Origin: an uncultured bacterium
GTDB taxonomy: Bacteria > Bacteroidota > Bacteroidia > CAILMK01
Direction of reading: 5' to 3'
Assembly: GCA_903829945.1 (NCBI GenBank)
Contig: CAIKRV010000066.1
Span: 1 to 64,000 of the forward strand
Length of the DNA: 64,000 nt
This document shows, in pieces, positions 9,963 through 19,765 of this stretch. Position numbers and translations under genes: made by a program. Positions within the stretch are counted from its first letter, which is position 1. Each line of letters begins with the position of its first letter. The notes beneath the pieces are model-generated. The model saw only the letters and a program-made list of their open reading frames with translations. It had not been told where the DNA came from and did not search any database.

Positions 9963-12900
9963 TTATTTTATGAGAATCAACTTATAAATTGCAACCGAAG
10001 TACCACTTTGAATTTTTAAGGTATATACACCTTGAGATTCTTTAGACATATTTAAATTGCCATTCCATTCGTTAATTATTTCATGATTTAAATATGATAA
10101 TTCCTGACCAAATTCATTGAACACTTTAAATTCTCCAAAGCCGTTTTTGTTTAATTTTATTTTAACGTTAAAAAGTCCGGAACTTGGATTGGGGAAAATA
10201 CTAACCTTAGCATCCAAATTACTCATACCATCTATTCCGGAACCTTGCTCAACTGTAATTACCCTTAATACGACATTACTTCGATTTCCACTTTGGTCAT
10301 GGGCTGCATATATTCTTTGGAAAACGCCTGCATTTAAGGTATTGATAAAATTACCGGAGGTATCAACTTTCGGATGTTTGTCATAATTATCGCTTACCCA
10401 ATATCCGGAATCAGTGTACATGCTATCAACTTTTACACTTACGCTATCTTTAAATCGTAAATGTAATTGAGGAGCAATGGTATCTACAACCCACAAAAAT
10501 CTAGTCAAAGAATCCTTATTTAAAGATTGGTCTTTAGCTACATAATATATTGGAAAAATACCTAAAGTATCAGGATAATTATTTTTAAAAGGAGATACTA
10601 TTTTTACAGATGAAGCAGTATCAAAATTATCACTAACCTTAAAATCAGAATCATGATAAGCATTGTACACCTCAACCTTAATAGTATCCAAGCCTAATAA
10701 TTGCAATTTAGGAGCAATACTATCAATTACGTGAATATATTTAATGGCTGAATCTTTATTATTAGATTGATCTACGGCTAAATACTTACGAGTAAAATAC
10801 CCCAATTGAGTAGGAATATTATTCGTAAAATTAAAGTTGCCACTAGTCGAAACCTTTGGGCTAACGTCATAATTATCAGCAATATGTGTATCTGTATCCA
10901 AATAAGGCAAAAGCACTTCTGCATCCACGGTATCTCCTTTTATAAAAGTTATCGTTGGTTTTATGGTATCAATAACGATAACCACCCTTTGAATGCTACT
11001 ACGATTCCCTGCTTTATCGCTGAGAAACCATGTTAATTGATAGGTTCCAAGTGTGGATGAATCTAAATTACTTCCTCGTACAACTGTTACGTTAGTATCA
11101 CCATAATTATCATGGTAAGTTATACCAGAATCTCTATATGCAGTATTTACTTCTAAATAAACAGTATCAAAACCATTTAATTTTACAGTTGGTGGATCTA
11201 TATCTCTATTACATGTACCTGGCACGTATTTGTCCAGCCATTTTAAACGGCGATGAATCCAACCTTTTAAGGTATCCACTTCTTGAATCCATGTTTTAGC
11301 CAAACGAGGTTCAGCAACATTTAATACTCCTGAAGTCATACCTAATTCAGGCCACTCCTTAAAGTTTCGAACTTGTGCATCTTGTAATACTACTACATTA
11401 CTATCTATAAAATGATCCAACGAAGTGGAATTCAATCCATTTCTTCTATAAACCGTCCATTTACATTTTAATTCATTTTTAAATGCTGCATCACCTTTAC
11501 CATATCCTTGACCAGTTGGACCTAATAATTTAAACCACCACATAGAAGCTTGATAACCGGCTGTATATAGCCATCCATAAAAATTGGGCAACCAATAATT
11601 ATCATACATTGTCCAGTCAAAATCCCATACCGGCCCCAAATGAATGTGTCTATCTATGCTATTTTTATTTTTCCACATATAAAAACTTGCACGATAACCA
11701 TCTAAATTCATAGTTATTTCTTGAATGAAAAAATAATCATCCACTGATTTTTCATCCATGTAGTTTCTCCAGTTACCCGGTACCGAATTAATTTTACTTC
11801 CGTAAATTGCATTTTCGAAACTATCGTAAAATGATTGTATATATTTTTGCTGGGCTGCGTTTGGAATGACCGGATCATAATACCGGAAGTATTGATAATA
11901 TCCAGCATTATAAGGAATTACATAATTCGAATACCATCCAACGGAACCTTTCCAATCTGTTTTAATCATGTAACCTCCGGTTAATGAATCTCCGGTGGTA
12001 GGTGCACTTAAGGAAGTATCCAATTTTGTTATATTTACAAAATTCTTCCCCCTTTTAATTTTCTCTATCATCAAAAACACCCCCATATATTTTCCGTCAA
12101 GTATTATTTCCGCATGCCTCCATCGCGGACTGTATGCTTGTCCCATGGATGAATACATATGCTGGGTAATTGCATTTCTTAATAAGCTCCGGTCAGAAAA
12201 GTTGGCAATAAATGCCCACTCATGCTGTGCAGGCCAACCTACAATTGCAGTATCGAATTTATTACCTGATTTATCGAGAGTTTGAATATTGTAAGATAAC
12301 TTAGGAAAATACCTGGAATAATTTCCATGTAAACCAATTTCACAATTCAGAGTATTATGAATAGAATCTTTTACATGATTATACTTTCCTGTACCATTAT
12401 CAATAATATGCATGGTTGCAGTTAAACTTGGAACACCTACATTATGGGTATTCACAATTATAATAGGTAAATTACTGCTATCCAATACATAATCTGCCAT
12501 TGGATGGGTGCCAAACCTTAAGCTCCAGCCTTTACAAACATCCTTTCTTACCATGTTTCCATCATAAACCACCAAAGTCCAATGTCCATTAATATTTTGA
12601 CCATTATTAATCTCGCGTAAAAAACTTTGTGATCGATAAACACCCCTATACGGAGGTTTTCCTTGATGAATAGCGGTTAAACCTGTATCACTAAAAAAGG
12701 TACTGTCAAAATTTCTACCGGTACTTTCGTTTGCATAGAGCAAATACGAATTTCCACTTGGATCATTCAAATAAATGGATATATAGCTATTATCTTGACT
12801 AGTAATTTTAACGTTGATAGATTCTAAACCAAAAGAATCGTTTACAGTTTTTGGAGTCATTCCAGAAATGTAAATATCAAAAACATTACCCCTTGCGAAG

Positions 12901-13001
12901 GTATCCATCTTTGCACCTTTGCCAACAAAAACAGTATCCGAGGCATAGGTTAAAGTTGAAAATAATATTAACACCGAAAAGCTTAGTAATTTTCGCAGCA
13001 T
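9963..13001 (-). CDS. Secreted CotH kinase-like protein with N-terminal P-domain-like region, four DUF5011-like repeats and T9SS sorting domain (copy 3)
   Basis: 1012 aa paralog; YMGVFLMIEKIKRG, GGYMIKTDWKG, GPVWDFDWTM; 'IFPNPSSGLFNVKI...GVYTLKIQ...KLILIK' CTD. Confidence 0.88.
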   Translation of the reverse strand: MLRKLLSFSVLILFSTLTYASDTVFVGKGAKMDTFARGNVFDIYISGMTPKTVNDSFGLESINVKITSQDNSYISIYLNDPSGNSYLLYANESTGRNFDSTFFSDTGLTAIHQGKPPYRGVYRSQSFLREINNGQNINGHWTLVVYDGNMVRKDVCKGWSLRFGTHPMADYVLDSSNLPIIIVNTHNVGVPSLTATMHIIDNGTGKYNHVKDSIHNTLNCEIGLHGNYSRYFPKLSYNIQTLDKSGNKFDTAIVGWPAQHEWAFIANFSDRSLLRNAITQHMYSSMGQAYSPRWRHAEIILDGKYMGVFLMIEKIKRGKNFVNITKLDTSLSAPTTGDSLTGGYMIKTDWKGSVGWYSNYVIPYNAGYYQYFRYYDPVIPNAAQQKYIQSFYDSFENAIYGSKINSVPGNWRNYMDEKSVDDYFFIQEITMNLDGYRASFYMWKNKNSIDRHIHLGPVWDFDWTMYDNYWLPNFYGWLYTAGYQASMWWFKLLGPTGQGYGKGDAAFKNELKCKWTVYRRNGLNSTSLDHFIDSNVVVLQDAQVRNFKEWPELGMTSGVLNVAEPRLAKTWIQEVDTLKGWIHRRLKWLDKYVPGTCNRDIDPPTVKLNGFDTVYLEVNTAYRDSGITYHDNYGDTNVTVVRGSNLDSSTLGTYQLTWFLSDKAGNRSSIQRVVIVIDTIKPTITFIKGDTVDAEVLLPYLDTDTHIADNYDVSPKVSTSGNFNFTNNIPTQLGYFTRKYLAVDQSNNKDSAIKYIHVIDSIAPKLQLLGLDTIKVEVYNAYHDSDFKVSDNFDTASSVKIVSPFKNNYPDTLGIFPIYYVAKDQSLNKDSLTRFLWVVDTIAPQLHLRFKDSVSVKVDSMYTDSGYWVSDNYDKHPKVDTSGNFINTLNAGVFQRIYAAHDQSGNRSNVVLRVITVEQGSGIDGMSNLDAKVSIFPNPSSGLFNVKIKLNKNGFGEFKVFNEFGQELSYLNHEIINEWNGNLNMSKESQGVYTLKIQSGTSVAIYKLILIK

Positions 13002-13103
13002 AGTTTCTTGTTGTTAGCAGGAAGTTTCAAAAAAATTTAAGCTCGTCATCTACAGATAAAACTGAAAGATTTATACTTAAAATTTCCTTCAACATCCTGA
13101 ATA

Positions 13104-13111
13104 CAAAGTTA
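13104..13111 (-). promoter_or_regulatory. Candidate Bacteroidota -7 element TAACTTTG for CotH-like copy 3
   Basis: Exact TAnnTTTG match on the minus strand ~100 bp upstream of the start; no clear -33 element. Confidence 0.4.
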
Positions 13112-13200
13112 ATAAATTATAAACTTTAAAAAAATCTATCTGACTTTTATGTTATATAATTGATAATTAATAATTTATGATTTACAAATGAATATCACAT

Positions 13201-13235
13201 TTTGTTAATATTTGCTTAAGTGCATATTAACTTTG
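13201..13235 (+). promoter_or_regulatory. Candidate metH promoter: TTTG (13201-13204), 23-nt spacer, TAACTTTG (13228-13235)
   Basis: -7 motif matches TAnnTTTG exactly; the spacer is at the upper end of the range described for Flavobacterium-type promoters. Confidence 0.5.
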
Positions 13236-13236
13236 C

Positions 13237-13328
13237 AGTTTGGAACTCTTCTAGATAATAAGAGTTATTGTACCATAGCGGCACAATGCTTGCAAAGAAG
13301 TACCGCGAACAGGTTCAAAAGCCAAACT
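13237..13328 (+). ncRNA. Candidate structured 5' leader (cis-regulatory RNA) of metH, class unknown
   Basis: Closing stem AGTTTGG(13237-13243)/CCAAACT(13322-13328); stem AACTCTT(13244-13250)/AAGAGTT(13260-13266); stem GCGGCAC(13278-13284)/GTACCGC(13100+200 to +206, i.e. 13300-13306) with one C.A mismatch; small GAA/TTC hairpin at 13307-13316. Confidence 0.45.
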
Positions 13329-13345
13329 CAAAATGCTAATTTACA

Positions 13346-16300
13346 ATGGGAAATAATACATATCATCAATTAAAAGCACTACTTCAAAAACGTATTTTAA
13401 TTATTGATGGTGCAATGGGCACTATGATTCAACGTTTTAAACCTACAGAGGAAACTTATAGGGGTGAACGTTTTAAGGATTGGCATCGCGATTTAAAAGG
13501 ATTTAATGATTTATTGGTGCTAACTCAGCCCGAAATGATCAAAAATATTCATCTTGAATATTTAGAGGCAGGTGCCGATATAATTGAGACCAACACGTTT
13601 GGCTCTACTTCCATTGCCATGGAAGATTTCGGGATGGAGGAATTAGCCTATGAGATGAATTTTGCAGCTGCAAAATTAGCCAAAGAAGCTTGCTTAACTT
13701 ATAATGCCAAAACACCAAATAAACCTCGATTTGTAGCTGGTTCAATAGGGCCATTAAATAGATCTTTATCGCTTTCCCCGGATGTTAACGACCCGGGGTT
13801 TCGCTCTGTTAATTGGGATCAGGTAGTAGAAGCTTATACCGAACAAGTACGTGGACTTATTGATGGAGGTGCCGATGTATTGCTATTAGAAACTGTATTT
13901 GATACCTTAAATTGCAAAGCAGGTATTTTTGCCATTGATGAATATTGCCGAAAAAATCATGTTCAAATTCCGATCATGATTTCCGGTACAATTGTAGACA
14001 TGAGTGGTCGTACACTCTCCGGACAAACCACAGAAGCATTCTGGATTTCAATTTCTCATACAAAAAATTTAATTTCTGTTGGATTAAATTGTGCACTGGG
14101 TGTAGCTCAAATGCGTCCCTTTATTGAAGAATTATCTAAACATGCCTCTTGTTTCACTTCTTTATATCCGAATGCCGGATTGCCAAATGCCTTTGGCGGA
14201 TATGATGAAACGCCATCCCAAATGGCAGAAGTGATGGAAGATTATATCCAAAATGGCTTTGTAAATATTATTGGAGGTTGCTGTGGTACCACCCCTAATC
14301 ATATTCGGGAAATGGTAAAAGTAGCCGAAAATGCAGAACCTAGAATTCCATCACCACAACTTCCATTTTTGCGTTTAAGCGGATTAGAACCGGTGATCCT
14401 TCGAGAAAATGCAAATTTTATGAATATTGGTGAACGAACCAATGTAACCGGATCCAAAAAGTTTGCTCGCTTAATTATTAATGGAAATTATGAAGACGCT
14501 TTGAGTGTGGCACGAGACCAAGTTGATGGCGGTGCGCAAGTACTAGATATAAACATGGATGAAGGCATGTTGGATTCTGAACACATCATGCAAAAGTTCA
14601 TCAATTTAATGGCTGCTGAACCTGATATAGCAAAACTGCCTTTCATGGTGGACTCTTCAAAATGGAGTGTTATTGAAGCAGGATTAAAATGCACCCAAGG
14701 GAAAAGTGTAGTTAATTCCATCTCTCTTAAAGAAGGGGAAGAGGTATTTAAAAATCAAGCTCGAAGAATTCTTCAATATGGTGCCGCAGTAGTAGTGATG
14801 GCATTTGATGAAAAAGGACAAGCAGATAATCTTGAAAAGAGAATTAAAATATGTGAACGTGCCTATAAAATTCTAACAGAAGAAGTAGGATTCCCTCCAC
14901 AAGATATTATTTTTGACCCGAATATTTTAACCGTTGCCACGGGTATTGAAGAACATAATAATTATGCAGTTGATTATATAAATGCCACAAAATGGATTAA
15001 AGAAAATCTTCCTCTTGCTAAGGTTAGTGGTGGTGTATCCAATGTTTCCTTCTCTTTCCGAGGTAATGATACTGTACGTGAAGCTATACATAGCGCATTT
15101 TTATATCATGCCATCCGTGCCGGTATGGATATGGGAATAGTTAATGCTGGACAATTAGAAATTTACGAACAAATTCCAACCGATCTTTTAGAACGAGTTG
15201 AAGATGTATTGCTCAATAGAAGGCCAGATGCCACCGAACGCTTAGTAGATTTTGCAGAAACCATCAAACATAAAGGTAAAGCAGAAATTGTAACCGAAGA
15301 ATGGAGAAATGGCAGTGTGCAAGATAGATTAACACATGCCTTGGTAAAAGGAATTGTAGATTATATTGAAAAGGATACTGAGGAAGCAAGATTAATGTCC
15401 GATCGCCCTTTGGATGTCATTGAAGGACCCCTGATGAAAGGAATGAATGTAGTTGGAGATTTATTTGGTGCCGGGAAGATGTTTTTACCACAGGTAGTAA
15501 AAAGTGCCCGTGTAATGAAAAAGGCAGTGGCATATTTATTCCCATATATTGAAGCTGAAAAAGAAAAGAATCAAAGCAAAGGTCCGGCAGGCAGAGTTTT
15601 AATGGCCACCGTAAAAGGTGATGTGCACGATATCGGAAAAAATATTGTGGGAGTTGTATTGGGATGCAATAATTTTGAAGTGATTGACCTTGGTGTTATG
15701 GTACCTGCCAATAAAATATTAGAAACCGCCAAGGAAGTAAAAGCTGATATTATTGGATTAAGTGGGCTCATTACTCCTTCCTTGGATGAGATGGTTCATA
15801 TTGCCAAAGAAATGACGCGCCTAGGATTTGAATTGCCACTTTTGATTGGTGGCGCTACTACTTCCAAAACACATACAGCTGTTAAAATTGCTCCCCATTA
15901 CAAGTATCCGGTAGTGCATGTTTTGGACGCTTCACGCTCAGTACCGGTCGTACAAAGCTTAATCACTGAAAGTCAAAAAGATCAATTTTTTCTTGATCTT
16001 CAGAATGAATATCAAGAAATAAGAGAACAACATTCTAAGCGTCAGGACACCAAAGAATATTTAAGTTTGCAAGAAGCAAGAGCTAATAAATTTAATTATT
16101 CCGCATCAACACCTGATATTATTACTCCTGCGAAATTAGGAATTACTGTTTTTGATAATTTCCCATTAGCTGAACTAAGGAGCTATATCGATTGGACTCC
16201 ATTTTTCTTGGCATGGGAATTACGAGGCAGATATCCTTCAATTTTAAAGGATGAAATTGTTGGTCATGAAGCAACACAATTATTTAATGATGCAAATAAA

Positions 16301-17053
16301 ATATTAGATAAAATTATCAGTGAAAAACTGCTGACAGCTAAGGCTGTCATTGGAATATTTCCCGCCAATTCAATTCCTGAAATGGATAATATTGAAGTGT
16401 ACACTGATGAGAGTAGAAAGGAAATTTTAACTACTTTCCATACTTTAAGACAACAAGGTATTAAAGCAAAAGGTGTTCCCAACCTCGCTATATCTGATTT
16501 TATTGCCCCAAAAAATAATGCTAACGATTACATGGGCGGTTTTGCTGTAACAGCCGGCATTGGCATTGAAAAACTTGTTGCACAATTCGAAGAAGAGCAT
16601 GATGATTATTCGTCTATAATTGTAAAAGCATTAGCTGATCGATTAGCAGAAGCAATGGCAGAAATAATGCATGAAAAAGTTCGTAAAACCATCTGGGGAT
16701 ATGCCCCTAATGAACATCTAAGCAATGAAGAATTAATTCGAGAAAAATATAGAGGAATACGACCTGCTCCCGGCTATCCGGCTTGCCCGGAACATACTGA
16801 AAAACGAATATTATTTGATTTATTAGAGGTTGAACGAAATACTGGAATTACACTTACTGAAAGCTATGCCATGTATCCTGCCGCCTCTGTTAGCGGGTTT
16901 TATTTTGCACATCCTCAAAGTAAATATTTCCCGGTTGGAAAAATTTGCAAAGATCAAATTGAAGACTACGCCCAAAGAAAACAAATGTCAGTGCTGGAAG
17001 TTGAACGTTGGTTAGCGCCTTATTTAGAATATGAACCTGAATTAGTCAATTAG
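13346..17053 (+). CDS. metH: Cobalamin-dependent methionine synthase, full length
   Basis: 1235 aa; N-terminal '[13 protein letters not shown]', GGCCGT zinc site, pterin-binding domain, cobalamin-binding '[30 protein letters not shown]', C-terminal SAM-binding '[15 protein letters not shown]'. Confidence 0.98.
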   Translation: MGNNTYHQLKALLQKRILIIDGAMGTMIQRFKPTEETYRGERFKDWHRDLKGFNDLLVLTQPEMIKNIHLEYLEAGADIIETNTFGSTSIAMEDFGMEELAYEMNFAAAKLAKEACLTYNAKTPNKPRFVAGSIGPLNRSLSLSPDVNDPGFRSVNWDQVVEAYTEQVRGLIDGGADVLLLETVFDTLNCKAGIFAIDEYCRKNHVQIPIMISGTIVDMSGRTLSGQTTEAFWISISHTKNLISVGLNCALGVAQMRPFIEELSKHASCFTSLYPNAGLPNAFGGYDETPSQMAEVMEDYIQNGFVNIIGGCCGTTPNHIREMVKVAENAEPRIPSPQLPFLRLSGLEPVILRENANFMNIGERTNVTGSKKFARLIINGNYEDALSVARDQVDGGAQVLDINMDEGMLDSEHIMQKFINLMAAEPDIAKLPFMVDSSKWSVIEAGLKCTQGKSVVNSISLKEGEEVFKNQARRILQYGAAVVVMAFDEKGQADNLEKRIKICERAYKILTEEVGFPPQDIIFDPNILTVATGIEEHNNYAVDYINATKWIKENLPLAKVSGGVSNVSFSFRGNDTVREAIHSAFLYHAIRAGMDMGIVNAGQLEIYEQIPTDLLERVEDVLLNRRPDATERLVDFAETIKHKGKAEIVTEEWRNGSVQDRLTHALVKGIVDYIEKDTEEARLMSDRPLDVIEGPLMKGMNVVGDLFGAGKMFLPQVVKSARVMKKAVAYLFPYIEAEKEKNQSKGPAGRVLMATVKGDVHDIGKNIVGVVLGCNNFEVIDLGVMVPANKILETAKEVKADIIGLSGLITPSLDEMVHIAKEMTRLGFELPLLIGGATTSKTHTAVKIAPHYKYPVVHVLDASRSVPVVQSLITESQKDQFFLDLQNEYQEIREQHSKRQDTKEYLSLQEARANKFNYSASTPDIITPAKLGITVFDNFPLAELRSYIDWTPFFLAWELRGRYPSILKDEIVGHEATQLFNDANKILDKIISEKLLTAKAVIGIFPANSIPEMDNIEVYTDESRKEILTTFHTLRQQGIKAKGVPNLAISDFIAPKNNANDYMGGFAVTAGIGIEKLVAQFEEEHDDYSSIIVKALADRLAEAMAEIMHEKVRKTIWGYAPNEHLSNEELIREKYRGIRPAPGYPACPEHTEKRILFDLLEVERNTGITLTESYAMYPAASVSGFYFAHPQSKYFPVGKICKDQIEDYAQRKQMSVLEVERWLAPYLEYEPELVN

Positions 17054-17308
17054 TATTAGTTTGTTTTTTGGTGTATTCCTTGCTAATTAAACTTAGTTTG
17101 AAATATCTAATCTAAATTAATGGGAATCTTGATGATATAAAAATTTAGACCAGTGTGATTTAAAAATCTGAAGATGAGCTTTATAGTTTTTTGTAGACAA
17201 AATTTATAATTATTTGACATATAACAGGAATCAAATTTATTTTTATTGGAATTCAAAAAAAAGCAATGCCGACTAAAGCGATCATGCTTTATTTTTTATC
17301 GCATATAT

Positions 17309-17338
17309 TTTGAAATTTACTTTTCCTTTTTAACTTTG
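17309..17338 (+). promoter_or_regulatory. Candidate promoter TTTG-N18-TAACTTTG
   Basis: TTTG 17309-17312 and TAACTTTG 17331-17338, 22 bp upstream of the start codon at 17361. Confidence 0.6.
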
Positions 17339-17360
17339 ATAGATAATTAAGCAACACTTC

Positions 17361-18122
17361 ATGCACTTGTTGGAAACATCAAACGCAATTCAAATTGCTA
17401 CCTTCTTCTTAATGGTTCTTACTTTCGGTTTGTTGGAAAAATTTCGGCCGGCTAGGGAATTAAATATTTGGAAAGATTTAAAAGTGGATACTTTGTCTTT
17501 TGCCTTAGGGGTTTCTCTTAGCATGCTTTGCTATACGTGGACATATAATTTTTGTACTATATATTTTCCAAGTTCTGCTATTAAAATTTGGGACACCTTA
17601 GGATCACTTCCATCCTATTTGAAAATAATATTTGTTATTATTACAGTTGACTTCTGTTTGTATTGGCTGCATAGAGCACAACATAGTACTGAGTTCCTTT
17701 GGAGAACTCATGTATGGCATCATTCCATTACAGAATTGTATTGGTTTTCCGGATTCCGAACAAGTTTTTTACATTCTCTATTATATAATATCCCTCAAAC
17801 AGTGATTCCAATGTTTGTTTTCAAACTTACACCTATTGAAGCGGGAATAGGATATTCAGTGGGTATACTAGTTCAATTTTGGGAACATACCAATATTGAT
17901 GTAAATATTGGATTCCTAAAATATATTTTTATCACTCCGGCTTATCATAGAGTTCATCATTCTATTAATGTGAGAAATACCAATTATGGTACTTTCTTTA
18001 GTATTTGGGATCGAATATTTGGCACCTACCATAACCCAAATTCAGTTCCTAAAGATGTAAAATTAGGCTTGGATGAGGAATTGACTCCCGGCAAAGTAGC
18101 TAGGATGCTAACAGGATTATAA
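17361..18122 (+). CDS. Sterol desaturase / fatty acid hydroxylase family membrane protein
   Basis: 253 aa; His-box motifs HRAQHS, HVWHHS and HRVHHS. Confidence 0.88.
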   Translation: MHLLETSNAIQIATFFLMVLTFGLLEKFRPARELNIWKDLKVDTLSFALGVSLSMLCYTWTYNFCTIYFPSSAIKIWDTLGSLPSYLKIIFVIITVDFCLYWLHRAQHSTEFLWRTHVWHHSITELYWFSGFRTSFLHSLLYNIPQTVIPMFVFKLTPIEAGIGYSVGILVQFWEHTNIDVNIGFLKYIFITPAYHRVHHSINVRNTNYGTFFSIWDRIFGTYHNPNSVPKDVKLGLDEELTPGKVARMLTGL

Positions 18123-18323
18123 TTTATTTTGTTCAGGTATAAATGTTACCCGACCAACCTCACCGGTTTCCAGCCTAACTTTAATGCCGTGCGGATGGAA
18201 TGATGAATTAGTTAAAATATCCTGTACAAAACCTCTGGTAAGCAAGCCTGACCTTTGGTCTTCCTTCATAATTATATCAACTTCCAAGCCTGGTTTGATA
18301 TCCTTTTTATATTTCCCGTTCAT
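18117..18323 (-). CDS. YwbE family protein
   Basis: 68 aa; 'IKPGLEVDIIMKEDQRSGLLTRGFVQDILTNSSFHPHGIKVRLETGEVGRV'. Confidence 0.85.
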   Translation of the reverse strand: MNGKYKKDIKPGLEVDIIMKEDQRSGLLTRGFVQDILTNSSFHPHGIKVRLETGEVGRVTFIPEQNKL

Positions 18324-18465
18324 ATTTTCTCGATAAATGCAGTTTTTTGTATTTCGGACCTAAACATAATTTTTAGAATTTTGAATCGTTGTTGTTTGAA
18401 AAACATTTTGGCAAAAATTGTTTTCATGTGCTAATTAATATTGTTTAGAAATGCCCATTTCACCT

Positions 18466-18493
18466 AAAGGTCGCTATTGCTATGGCGACCTTT
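18466..18493. terminator. Hairpin terminator
   Basis: AAAGGTCGC (18466-18474) / GCGACCTTT (18485-18493) followed by TT on the plus strand. Confidence 0.55.
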
Positions 18494-18496
18494 TTG

Positions 18497-19726
18497 TTAT
18501 TTTCTTTGATCCAAATAATTGTCAAAAGCAGCCACCAGTGCTTCCATAAACAAATCACCTTGGATCATATATCCATAAAAATTATAATGTATTTTATCGC
18601 CTGCCCCCATTCCGGCCTTTTGCCATAATTGCATTGCGCCTAAACCTCCCATAGTCGTAAAATAATCCCATACCGCACAATCATTTTCTTGAGCCAATTT
18701 AAAAATAACTTCGCGAGCCAATAAATTAGAAATATTAGGGTTTCTGTTTTTCAAATAGCAATCCCCCGGAGTAGTCAGTAAAATTTGTACATCGGGTATC
18801 TGTTCTCTAATATTATGAATTAATTTAGCATAATGTAAATGAAAAGCAGCAGAATCAAAATCCAACATATATGCATCGTTTGTTCCTAAAGATATTATAA
18901 CCAAATCAGGATATAATTGAACTAATTGTTGCGGCAGTAATTTACATTTTAAAAAGGAATTTACTTCTGCACCATTTACCCCGACCGCATGGTAAACAAT
19001 ACCCGGATCTCGAGTTTCCATACTTAATCCATACAATGTAAAACTTGCGTTTATTCTTCCTTTTTTACTTAATATTATTTCAAATGACTTAACCGGTTTA
19101 GATAAGTTCCATTCCACTGCTCCATTGGTATAATTTTCACTTTGTACTATTTGTGAATCCGAAACCATTAATTTGAGTTGATAAGTACTATCAGGACAAG
19201 AATAAAATAAACGAATTCTATTGCAATCATATCTGGAGCTTGCAATTTCAGACAGAGAAAAATGCAGTTTAGCAAAACTATCATTTGTCGCCACAGAAAT
19301 TCCGGCTAAACCCAATACACAATCTTTATTCTGTACATTTCTACAACTTTCCCATTTCCCTGAATATTCCATCTTATAAGAGTAAGGGTTATTGGTATGC
19401 GCCATAGTATAAGGGAACATAAAGCCCCTACCCCCATTTCCACCAGGGAAAAAATCTTGCAAAGACTGACGCATTCTATTGGTTAAAATATCAGCTTGTA
19501 TATGAGAATCCCCAATTTGAACAATATTAATTTGTTTATCCCCAGCTTTCATTAATCGCTCCAAATTCCTATAAAATGATAATAACACATCAGCTTTGGG
19601 AGTATAAATTTTATTTTTTTCAAATCTTATAAATGGAAATTTACTGCGGTCCACAATTTCAGGTTGTGCCATACTTTGTAAGGCAAAAACTAAACTTATA
19701 ATAATATGTGGTATTGAATTTTTCAT
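18497..19726 (-). CDS. SGNH/GDSL-family hydrolase, exported
   Basis: 409 aa; signal peptide; block I 'IVQIGDSHIQAD', block III 'VIISLGTNDAY', C-terminal 'DKIHYNFYGY'. Confidence 0.75.
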   Translation of the reverse strand: MKNSIPHIIISLVFALQSMAQPEIVDRSKFPFIRFEKNKIYTPKADVLLSFYRNLERLMKAGDKQINIVQIGDSHIQADILTNRMRQSLQDFFPGGNGGRGFMFPYTMAHTNNPYSYKMEYSGKWESCRNVQNKDCVLGLAGISVATNDSFAKLHFSLSEIASSRYDCNRIRLFYSCPDSTYQLKLMVSDSQIVQSENYTNGAVEWNLSKPVKSFEIILSKKGRINASFTLYGLSMETRDPGIVYHAVGVNGAEVNSFLKCKLLPQQLVQLYPDLVIISLGTNDAYMLDFDSAAFHLHYAKLIHNIREQIPDVQILLTTPGDCYLKNRNPNISNLLAREVIFKLAQENDCAVWDYFTTMGGLGAMQLWQKAGMGAGDKIHYNFYGYMIQGDLFMEALVAAFDNYLDQRK

Positions 19727-19765
19727 TGCATAAAGCTATCAAGCTAAATGTACCGAAACTTAGGA

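Noticed and set aside
4215-11205. Repeated ~80-codon units in the CotH-like genes as a possible CRISPR or mobile repeat
   Set aside because: They are in-frame protein-domain repeats (DUF5011/HYR-like) with diverged DNA sequence, not short direct repeats with spacers.
13237-13328. tRNA-like cloverleaf reading of the metH leader (7-bp closing stem, T-loop-like GGTTCAAAA)
   Set aside because: No proper anticodon arm or D-arm, wrong spacing, and no 3' CCA context; better treated as an mRNA leader.
13237-13345. Cobalamin or SAM-I riboswitch upstream of metH
   Set aside because: Expected from gene function, but I could not find the B12 box or the SAM-I conserved core; left as unassigned.
17249-17300. 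Possible terminator AAAAAAAAGCA...TGCTTTATTTTTT after metH
   Set aside because: Stem is only 6 bp plus a bulged A/T tract with a long loop and lies ~200 bp past the stop; too weak to list as a feature.
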